Shown piece after piece: positions 28,193 through 34,356 of a DNA stretch of 34,356 nt (position 1 is the first letter of the stretch; the number at the start of each line of letters is the position of its first letter). A model generated the notes under the pieces. It made no database searches and had not been told where the DNA came from. It saw only the letters and a program-made list of their open reading frames with translations. The position numbers and the translations under genes are program-made. This stretch comes from Hyphomicrobiales bacterium. GTDB lineage: Bacteria; Pseudomonadota; Alphaproteobacteria; Rhizobiales; Devosiaceae. The stretch lies in contig WFXU01000048.1 of the NCBI GenBank assembly GCA_015490455.1, forward strand, positions 1 to 34,356, written 5' to 3'.

Positions 28193-29485
28193 CTATTTTT
28201 TGAACAAAATTTCAACATTTGTTCCAATACCCAATTCTGAATTAATATTCAGCTTAGCCTCATGTCTATTTAATATATGTTTGACTATTGCTAATCCCAA
28301 TCCGGTTCCCTTTTTTTGGCGGCTAATATCGGCGTCAACTCGATAAAATCGCTCTGTTAAACGTGGTAAATCTTTTTTGCTAACCCCAATCCCATAATCA
28401 ATAATATTTAGCTGATAGGCAAAATCTTTTTCCTTTGATTTTTGCAAAATTACTTCTATTTTTTCACCCCTTACGCCATATTTAATTGCATTATCAATGA
28501 TATTTTCCAATAATTCAAAAAGTTCATTTTTATCCGCTTTAATGAATGTTGGGCTGGGTAAAATATTAAGTTCTATTTTCAGACCGGCTTCTTTTGCTTG
28601 GTTTTGTAGGCTTTCGCAAACGCTTAATATGATTTGCGATAGATCTATATCATCAGAGGGTTTAACATGTTCCTTTAATTCAATATGAGAAAGTGATAAT
28701 AAATCATCAATTAATTTTGACATTCTTTGTGCTTGAGCATGCATGATTTTTAGGAATTTTTTTCTTGCTTTTTCATCTTTTGCTGCCGGCCCCTGTAAGG
28801 TTTCAATAAATCCCATTATTGAACTAAGGGGGGTGCGTAGTTCATGGCTGGCATTGGCAATAAAGTCAGAGCGCATTTTTTCAGCTCTTTTTTGTGCAGT
28901 AATGTCATGCATTAAAATTATTATGTGTTTTTTTTTGTTTTTTGCGGCAGAAAAATTAAATGGTAAAATAGAGCAGGAAAAATATTTTTCATTATGTAAA
29001 GATTGGGTAAAATTTATATTTTGTGCCTGATTATTTTTTATAGCCTTTTCAATGGAAGTTACAAATTTTGGCGCGCGAAAAAAAAACGAAATAGGACTAG
29101 CGCTTTGAGCACCCGGAAACTCATTTTTTGCCGCCTTATTCATATATAGAATAATGGTTTTTTCATCTAGGATAAAAGTAGGCTCGATCAGAATATCAGT
29201 AAATTCAAATATATTTTCATTTTTTTTTAGTTTGAATTTTTTGTCATTAATTTCTGATATAGCATTTGGCTTATTTTTTGGTGACAAATATTTTTCATCT
29301 ACCCTATTTGCCAAAAGAATAGTTAGAGACAAAAAAATAAAGCCCACTAACCCCAGCCAAAATGGAATAAGGCCGCTAAAAAACAAAATTGTAATAAATA
29401 TTAAACAAGCCAATATTGGCCAGCGATTTTGGTAAAACCAGCTAATATATATTTTTCTATTTATTTTATTTATTCTTTGTGTCAC
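28193..29485 (-). CDS. phoR: PhoR phosphate sensor histidine kinase
   Basis: Membrane histidine kinase that phosphorylates PhoB. Two close N-terminal helices span roughly residues 20-62, a PAS-like domain follows (about 95-200), then the H-box NASHELRTPLSSIMGF, N-box ENIIDNAIKYG, G1 IIDYGIGV and G2 KGTGLGLAIVKHIL. There is no large periplasmic domain, as expected for PhoR, which reads Pst/PhoU state. The frame is open to a TTG at 29539, but that codon sits in a palindrome; the GTG at 29485 is preferred (430 residues). Either start is possible. It is divergent from ppk2. Confidence 0.9.
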   Translation of the reverse strand: MTQRINKINRKIYISWFYQNRWPILACLIFITILFFSGLIPFWLGLVGFIFLSLTILLANRVDEKYLSPKNKPNAISEINDKKFKLKKNENIFEFTDILIEPTFILDEKTIILYMNKAAKNEFPGAQSASPISFFFRAPKFVTSIEKAIKNNQAQNINFTQSLHNEKYFSCSILPFNFSAAKNKKKHIIILMHDITAQKRAEKMRSDFIANASHELRTPLSSIMGFIETLQGPAAKDEKARKKFLKIMHAQAQRMSKLIDDLLSLSHIELKEHVKPSDDIDLSQIILSVCESLQNQAKEAGLKIELNILPSPTFIKADKNELFELLENIIDNAIKYGVRGEKIEVILQKSKEKDFAYQLNIIDYGIGVSKKDLPRLTERFYRVDADISRQKKGTGLGLAIVKHILNRHEAKLNINSELGIGTNVEILFKK

Positions 29486-29523
29486 TTTATTCTCAATGTT
29501 CAAAGATTCATAATTTACATAAA

Positions 29524-29540
29524 TTTGCTTTTTAAGCAAA
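29524..29540. repeat. Palindrome in the phoR-ppk2 divergent region
   Basis: TTTGCTT-TTT-AAGCAAA is a perfect seven-pair inverted repeat, 31 bases before the ppk2 ATG. It overlaps the alternative TTG start of phoR. It could be an operator for the divergent promoters. Confidence 0.4.
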
Positions 29541-29570
29541 ATTATAATTCATAAAGCCAGTATAGCATAA

Positions 29571-30437
29571 ATGAGCCAAAATTATAATTTTGACAATTTT
29601 GATATTAATGATCCGGTTCTGCCCAAAGCCATTAAAAAGGCTAGTCTCCAATCGGGTAATTATCCTTATAACAAAAGGCTAAAGCGGCAAATATATGAGG
29701 CTGAATTAAAAGATTTGCATCTGGAATTGGTAAAATTACAAAGCCATTTACAGCAAAGTGGGGGGCGCATTGCAATTATATTTGAGGGGCGCGATAGTGC
29801 GGGTAAGGGCGGAGCAATCAAAACTTATATGCAAAATATAAGCCCGCGCTATAATCGGGTAATCGCTTTGCCAAAGCCCAATGATAGGGAACGTTCACAA
29901 TGGTATTTTCAGCGCTATGCCCGTCATTTGCCGGCAAGTGGAGAGAGCGTTCTTTTTGATCGCTCCTGGTATAATCGGGCTGGGGTTGAGCCGGTTATGG
30001 GGTTTTGCACAAAGGAACAGACGAGAAATTTTCTAAAGGAAGCGCCAATTTTTGAAAAAATGATAGTAGATGATAAAATTCATTTATTTAAGTTTTGGCT
30101 GAATATTGGTCGTGAAATGCAGCTTAAACGTTTTCACGACAGAAGACATAATCCCCTTAAAATATGGAAACTCTCCCCAATTGATATTAAAGCGCTTGAG
30201 AAATGGGACGATTATTCTAAGGCCAGAAATGAAATGTTAAAGGCTACCGATAGTAAACATGCTCCTTGGACAGTTGTTCTGGCTAATGATAAAAGAAGAG
30301 CGCGGCTTGAAATTATACGTTTTGTGCTTAACAAAATGGATTATGAGCGCAAAAATAAAGATAATATTGGAAAAAATGATAATTTAATAATTATGGGCGG
30401 AGAAAGATTTTTACGTACTCGTAGTGTTCATGATTAG
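29571..30437 (+). CDS. ppk2: PPK2 family polyphosphate kinase
   Basis: Moves phosphate between polyphosphate and nucleoside diphosphates (or the reverse). Motifs: Walker A GRDSAGKG (residues 73-80), the lid/Walker B block VLFDRSWYNRAGVEPVMGF (127-145), and LNIGREMQLKRFHDRRHNPLKIWKLSPID (from about 176). One PPK2 domain, 288 residues, so class I; preference for ADP or GDP cannot be told. No Shine-Dalgarno is visible before the ATG. Its position divergent from phoR and next to the pst genes fits phosphate storage. Confidence 0.93.
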   Translation: MSQNYNFDNFDINDPVLPKAIKKASLQSGNYPYNKRLKRQIYEAELKDLHLELVKLQSHLQQSGGRIAIIFEGRDSAGKGGAIKTYMQNISPRYNRVIALPKPNDRERSQWYFQRYARHLPASGESVLFDRSWYNRAGVEPVMGFCTKEQTRNFLKEAPIFEKMIVDDKIHLFKFWLNIGREMQLKRFHDRRHNPLKIWKLSPIDIKALEKWDDYSKARNEMLKATDSKHAPWTVVLANDKRRARLEIIRFVLNKMDYERKNKDNIGKNDNLIIMGGERFLRTRSVHD

Positions 30438-30953
30438 AGGTTTGTTGGGGATATATCTGTCTGAAACTTTGCCGGCAAGTTGGTTAAAAATTTATAATAT
30501 GTGGCCTGGCTAATATATGATTTGGCCGAATATGTAGCAAAATTCCCCCAAATAATATTCAATCAAGCGTGAGCTATGCAATTTTAATAAGTGGCTGAAT
30601 AGTTGGTCGTGAAGGTTTTATCACTCAGAAATCAGAAAATGGAAAGCGGAAATATATTAGTTCATTCCGCGTGGGTGCATGAAAAGCGGCTTGCCGAGAA
30701 CTCAAACGCCAGATGAGGCGAAGATCAGCTATTTAGCCGGTGACTGGTCATCTTAAACTGGCCCGGATGAACCACAATTATTCTACCCATAGCCAAGTCT
30801 ACTGCCTCAACCCTAGCCGCTACCGGCTACAAGTTCTGCCCTATCCTTAAATCTATTAGGGCAATTTGGATAGCGCTAATATTCAAACATTTACCAAAAT
30901 CGCATAGCTCACGCTTGACCAATTATATTGCTCTGAAAAATTTAGCTATAATT
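30438..30953. other. 516-base non-coding region between convergent genes
   Basis: No credible gene is visible in any frame; only short stop-free runs of about 30 codons. It contains an inverted-repeat-bounded element (30563-30918) and a short degenerate repeat of ppk2 sequence near 30592. The central part (30661-30840) is about 52% GC, against 35-40% for the window. Confidence 0.7.
30563..30918. mobile_element. MITE-like or decayed insertion element with terminal inverted repeats
   Basis: TCAAGCGTGAGCTATGC (30563-30579) recurs perfectly inverted at 30902-30918. After one mismatch, five more bases match, and a weaker match continues to about 40 bases per arm. The enclosed 356 bases carry no transposase frame, are unusually GC-rich, and hold a smaller hairpin TAGCCG-CTAC-CGGCTA near 30814-30829. 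No clean target duplication is seen. A structured RNA is an alternative. Confidence 0.5.
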
Positions 30954-32222
30954 TTAGTTTAGATCCTGCTCTGTTTTATCCAGTAAAATAGGCAGATCGG
31001 CAATCATTTTAAGAAAGCGATTTTGGACAGAAAAATTAAATGTAATATAATGGCGTCCCGGAGCAAATACACACATATTTATACCCGGATGGAAGGTTCC
31101 GGCATAAATAGGTTCAATCATTCCCTTAGTTAAGCGCCCAAATAATCTTTGCGGCGGCAATAATGATAAGGACATATGATATTTTCCGGAAAAACGAAAA
31201 ACCCTACCCCTATATAGAAAAGGCATAAGTTTTTTTAATTTTCTATGGGTAGCAAACATTGCATTTAACAAGGCTTGAGTTTTGGCAATATTTTTTTCTT
31301 CCACTCGCTTAATTGCCAATTCGACATTTTTGGCATAGGTGATAAAATCATCATCATATTTTAATTTCATCTCCACCATTCTAAAATTAAAATAATCATC
31401 ATTGGTTTGAAAGGGTGAAGCATTATCTAAGTCGGCGTAAATTGTATTGATATTTTTTTTACTAAAGCCCTTGCCCCTATTATTAAGCACATAGCTTGCC
31501 AAAGCGAAAACTAGTGCGCGCTGAGATATATTTAATTTTTCAGAAATATTTTTTATCTGCTCGCGCTTAATGCTTAATGCCCTATAATTAGCGTCTAATT
31601 TTTTTGGCACCAAAAATTCAGCAACAATAAGCTGTAATGGAGCTAAAATTGCCGCAGTAAGATTATATAAAATCCGCTGTAACTTAGAATTTTTCTTAAG
31701 TTTTGTGCTGACTATTTCTTTGCTCAAAGCTTTTGAGCGGCTTAATAAGGCCGCATCAGCTCCTTCTATTAAAGCATGGGTTGAGATGATGCTAATCATA
31801 GATTGACGACCTAAATCATCTTTCCCATCTTCTCTTACTACCGCTCTGATGCGGAAAAATGGAATATCTGTTTTATCGAATAATTCATCAGCTATCATAT
31901 CAAATTTTTCTGGATATCCGTCTAATGATTGAACGGATTTTACAGAAACTATTTCTTTAAGAATATCATCACTAAGCGGCTTATCTTTAATCGCACCATT
32001 AAAGCCAGTGCCTAATTGCGGCGCTAATCTTATGAGATTTTTTGCCATTTTTATCAGGTCTAATTCATCAAGTTTTTCAGAAGAAAAAACATTATAATAA
32101 ACCGTCTGGCGCGCCTGAAAACAATACCATTGATTATTAGTATAGCGGCTTAAAAAATCACCCCTATTCGATTTTTCTAAGCCCTCTTTGACCCCAATAT
32201 TTTTTGCAATTATATTATCCAT
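30954..32222 (-). CDS. Condensation/WS-DGAT-like putative acyltransferase
   Basis: A 422-residue soluble-looking protein not matched to a named family with certainty. Its layout suggests the CoA-dependent acyltransferase/condensation superfamily: an active-site-like HALIEGAD (His149, Glu153, Gly154) where relatives have HHxxxDG, an N-terminal half ending near a hydrophobic helix (residues about 185-205), and a C-terminal half closing with a strand-rich stretch (FHPGINMCVFAPGRHYITFNFSVQ) like the end of wax-ester synthase/DGAT proteins. GGGAGGG four bases before the ATG fixes the start. A lipid acyltransferase role is inference. Neighbouring metal genes give no hint of function. Confidence 0.55.
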   Translation of the reverse strand: MDNIIAKNIGVKEGLEKSNRGDFLSRYTNNQWYCFQARQTVYYNVFSSEKLDELDLIKMAKNLIRLAPQLGTGFNGAIKDKPLSDDILKEIVSVKSVQSLDGYPEKFDMIADELFDKTDIPFFRIRAVVREDGKDDLGRQSMISIISTHALIEGADAALLSRSKALSKEIVSTKLKKNSKLQRILYNLTAAILAPLQLIVAEFLVPKKLDANYRALSIKREQIKNISEKLNISQRALVFALASYVLNNRGKGFSKKNINTIYADLDNASPFQTNDDYFNFRMVEMKLKYDDDFITYAKNVELAIKRVEEKNIAKTQALLNAMFATHRKLKKLMPFLYRGRVFRFSGKYHMSLSLLPPQRLFGRLTKGMIEPIYAGTFHPGINMCVFAPGRHYITFNFSVQNRFLKMIADLPILLDKTEQDLN

Positions 32223-32233
32223 AAAGCCCTCCC

Positions 32234-32248
32234 ATATCCATAGGATAT
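32234..32248. repeat. Palindrome just upstream of the acyltransferase-like gene
   Basis: ATATCC-ATA-GGATAT, a perfect six-pair dyad 12 bases before the ATG. A TTGACT (minus strand, 32268-32263) lies upstream like a -35, but no good -10 at proper spacing is clear. A possible operator. Confidence 0.35.
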
Positions 32249-32295
32249 AAAAGAGCTAAAAGAGTCAAGTTTGTTATAAATTTATTATGGTAAAA

Positions 32296-32766
32296 CTATT
32301 GTCCCGCCTGATAAAATAAAATAGGCTTTTTGTTCATATCTGCACTAAAAGCATAAATATTATATCTGGCATTTGGATCATACCCCATGCCAAGCGAGCC
32401 GGCAGGCATTCCGGGAGCTGCAATACCGCGAATATCTGGTTTTTCCTTGAGTAATTTATCAATCGCTTGCAAAGGCACGTGCCCTTCAAGAATATATTCG
32501 CCAAAATCTGTTGTAAAAAATGTTGTATGACAACCAGCAAGTTCATCTGTTACATTTGCCTGTTGCTTTATTTCGGTTAAATCCTCAACATTTATCGCTT
32601 TGACCTTATATCCAGCCTTAGCAACAGCCTCAGCCCAGCCAGTGCAACAGCCACAATATGGGGTTTTATAGACAATCATTTCATTTTGCTCGTTTGCATT
32701 TGCATTTATGCTAAAGCCAAATCCTGAAAGCAAAATAGCTAAACTTAATATTTTATTCATTCTCAT
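32296..32766 (-). CDS. DUF411 periplasmic metal-binding protein
   Basis: A small exported DUF411 protein. A Sec signal (MRMNKILSLAILLSGFGFSINANA) is followed by the hallmark VYKTPYCGCCTGWAE, LAGCHTTF, YILEGHVPLQAIDKLL and GIAAPGMPAGSLGM, which place Cys, His and Met residues for soft-metal binding. DUF411 proteins are often found near copper genes. AAGGAG about seven bases before the ATG at 32766 decides the start over a GTG at 32781 and an ATG at 32760. 156 residues. It follows the P1B-type ATPase gene on the same strand but has its own FNR-like promoter. Confidence 0.88.
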   Translation of the reverse strand: MRMNKILSLAILLSGFGFSINANANEQNEMIVYKTPYCGCCTGWAEAVAKAGYKVKAINVEDLTEIKQQANVTDELAGCHTTFFTTDFGEYILEGHVPLQAIDKLLKEKPDIRGIAAPGMPAGSLGMGYDPNARYNIYAFSADMNKKPILFYQAGQ

Positions 32767-32799
32767 TACTATCTCCTTCACAATATCCCCCGCCCGTTT

Positions 32800-32840
32800 A
32801 ATATAGATAGTGATTTATATTTCACATTGATTTACATCAC
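32800..32840 (-). promoter_or_regulatory. FNR-like box and -10 driving the DUF411 gene
   Basis: On the minus strand GTGAT-GTAA-ATCAA (32840-32827) matches TTGAT-N4-ATCAA at nine of ten positions. A TATATT -10 (32805-32800) follows after 21 bases, which puts the box near -41, the class II FNR position. The box overlaps the stop codon of the ATPase gene. Regulator identity is inferred. Confidence 0.6.
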
Positions 32841-34356
32841 TGTTTCAAACGATATCCAAGCAGGCGCAAAGCGTTTAATGTAACAATGACCGTTGCCCCC
32901 GTATCAGCCAGAATTGCCATCCATAAATCGGTCATTCCTATCATTGTAGTAACTAAAAACACCGCCTTTAAGCCTAAAGCCACCGTTATATTTTGATAAA
33001 TATTAGCCATTGTCGCCCGCGAAAGACCAACCAAAGCTGGCACGTCGCTCACCTTTTCGTGCAACAGGGCTGCATCTGCGGTCTCAAGAGCAACATCTGT
33101 CCCTCCCCCCATAGCAATGCCAATATCGGCGCTGGCAAGGGCAGGTGCGTCATTTATACCATCACCAACCATTGCTATGGTTCCCTGCTGCTTTAGTTGA
33201 GCAATAGTGTTAAATTTATCTTCGGGCAACATTTCGGCCTTTACTTCAATTCCTAGCTGCTTGGCTAAAGCCCTTCCCGTCCTGGCATTATCGCCAGTTA
33301 ACATAATAGAGGAAATGCCCTGCTTCTTTAATAGATTTAGCGCGCTTATTGCATCTTCCCTTAATTCGTCACGTAGCGCAAATAGCCCTAAAATTTCTTT
33401 TCCTTTAAGAACTATGGCAATAGTTTTTCCTTCATCTTCGAGCTTTTCAATTATTTTATTTTGTTGTTCGGTAAATTTGGTCATTTCAGCGCTAAAGCGG
33501 GCAGAAGCCACAGTTATAATCTCTCCTTTAACTTTTGCTCTAACACCACGCCCGCTTAGAGCCTCAGAATTACTTGCTTTGGGAATTTTAATATTACGCT
33601 TTTTTACCTCATCCATAATGGCGATGGCGAGCGGATGGGAAGAACCGACCTCAACCGCGCCAGCTAATTCAAACATAGTCTTTTCATCGCCAGAAAATAT
33701 CTTAACATCGGTAAGTCTTGGCTTTCCCTTAGTCAAAGTGCCGGTTTTATCAAAGGCAATTTTACTAACCTTTCCTATTGCCTCAAGCACAACCCCACCT
33801 TTCATCAATAAGCCCTGACGCGCACCTGAAGAAATACCGGAAGTAATAGCAGCCGGAGTTGAAAGCACCAGCGCACAGGGGCAGCCAATAAGTAAAATTG
33901 CCAAGCCCTTATATATCCATGCTGTCCATTCAGCTGCAAAAAATAGTGGCGGAATAATTGCAATTAATGTTGAAACCACAATAACTGCTGGCGTGTAATA
34001 GCGCGAAAATCTATCAATAAAACGCGCGGTAGGAGATTTACTGGCTTGGGCTTCTTCAACCAAATGTAAAATGCGCGATATCATGTTATTTTGCGCCGCT
34101 TTTTCTACTCTAATACGAATTAGCCTATCCGTATTTATTGAGCCAGCATAAACCCCCTCTCCAACCTTTTTATTTTTCGCTATTGATTCGCCGGTAACGC
34201 TAGATTCATCAATGGCGCTTTGCCCCTCAATAATTATCCCATCAGCCGCTATTCTACCCCCCGGCTTGACTTCTATAATATCTCCTATTTTTAGACTATC
34301 CGCCTGCACTTCCCTTATTTCATCACCTACCACTAAAAAGGCAGTTTTTGGCACTA
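32837..34356 (-). CDS. P1B-type heavy-metal ATPase (Zn/Cd/Pb type), 5' part outside the window
   Basis: C-terminal 505 or so residues of a metal-exporting P-type ATPase; the N-terminal metal domain and first helices lie beyond base 34356, and the first codon in view is internal. Visible parts: actuator domain ending DESSVTGES, metal-site CPC in LIGCPCALVLS (33875-33883), phosphorylation DKTGTLTKG (Asp at 33749-33751), nucleotide-binding SSHPLA and GRGV, MLTGDNART, and hinge GDGINDAPAL. The last helices read LADTGATVIVTLNALRLL, which with CPC fits the ZntA/CadA (P1B-2) subgroup rather than CopA. It ends about 70 bases before the DUF411 gene. Confidence 0.92.
   Translation of the reverse strand, partial: VPKTAFLVVGDEIREVQADSLKIGDIIEVKPGGRIAADGIIIEGQSAIDESSVTGESIAKNKKVGEGVYAGSINTDRLIRIRVEKAAQNNMISRILHLVEEAQASKSPTARFIDRFSRYYTPAVIVVSTLIAIIPPLFFAAEWTAWIYKGLAILLIGCPCALVLSTPAAITSGISSGARQGLLMKGGVVLEAIGKVSKIAFDKTGTLTKGKPRLTDVKIFSGDEKTMFELAGAVEVGSSHPLAIAIMDEVKKRNIKIPKASNSEALSGRGVRAKVKGEIITVASARFSAEMTKFTEQQNKIIEKLEDEGKTIAIVLKGKEILGLFALRDELREDAISALNLLKKQGISSIMLTGDNARTGRALAKQLGIEVKAEMLPEDKFNTIAQLKQQGTIAMVGDGINDAPALASADIGIAMGGGTDVALETADAALLHEKVSDVPALVGLSRATMANIYQNITVALGLKAVFLVTTMIGMTDLWMAILADTGATVIVTLNALRLLGYRLKQ

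Noticed and set aside
29541-29570. Pho-box-like TTCATAAAG near the ppk2 start
   Set aside because: Only one weak unit without the 11-base period; not enough to claim PhoB control of ppk2.
33207-33818. 203-codon open frame on the plus strand, opposite the P-type ATPase
   Set aside because: Antisense to conserved catalytic motifs; Ser/Leu-rich shadow translation.
1-34356. tRNA, rRNA, CRISPR array, riboswitch or prophage genes
   Set aside because: None was seen by eye on either strand. Small RNAs cannot be excluded without a covariance-model search.

Overview
The window is AT-rich (roughly 35-40% GC by eye) and very densely coded. Gene content points to an alphaproteobacterium, most likely a low-GC relative of the Hyphomicrobiales (Rhizobiales). 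The clues are a complete clade I nos cluster in the order nosR-Z-D-F-Y-L-X ending in a Tat-type nosX, the large alphaproteobacterial forms of PstC and PstA, a pair of TadE-like pseudopilins, and a PadR/PAF-acetylhydrolase-like pair. The lineage is inferred from gene order and protein character, not from a search.

Bases 1-11000 (+ strand). A PAS-PAS-GGDEF-EAL protein with a degenerate GGDEF and an intact EAL is followed by the nitrous oxide reduction operon: nosR (FMN/Fe-S membrane electron donor), nosZ (Cu enzyme), nosD-nosF-nosY (ABC-type maturation complex), nosL (copper chaperone) and nosX (flavin transferase, expected to flavinylate NosR). Most genes overlap by 4-11 bases. A TTG-N8-CAA (FNR/NnrR-type) dyad lies in the gap before nosR. 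NosL lacks the internal Cys I expect in this family and carries a Met-rich tail.

Bases 11000-16750 (+). A five-gene peptide-type ABC importer (binding protein, two permeases, two ATPases), with a strong hairpin between the binding-protein gene and the first permease gene. Bases 16900-18060 (+) hold two TadE-like genes.

Bases 18060-21340 (- strand). DUF599 membrane protein, a membrane-anchored or secreted SNase-like nuclease, and a PAF-acetylhydrolase-like hydrolase followed by a PadR repressor gene. Two tandem palindromes cover the -10 and predicted start of the hydrolase-padR promoter. Bases 21340-21560 hold what looks like a broken small gene.

Bases 21560-30440. The phosphate module on the - strand is phoR, pstS, pstC, pstA, pstB, phoU, phoB, with a three-repeat Pho box in front of pstS. 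A PPK2 polyphosphate kinase gene is divergent from phoR. PstA has an unusual long coiled-coil insert.

Bases 30440-30950 are non-coding. They contain a 356-base element bounded by inverted repeats and clearly richer in GC than its surroundings. Bases 30950-34356 (-) hold a condensation/WS-DGAT-like putative acyltransferase, a DUF411 metal-binding protein preceded by an FNR-like box and a correctly spaced -10, and a Zn/Cd/Pb P1B-type ATPase cut by the window end. Together the window covers anaerobic N2O respiration with copper handling, phosphate uptake and storage, and peptide uptake.
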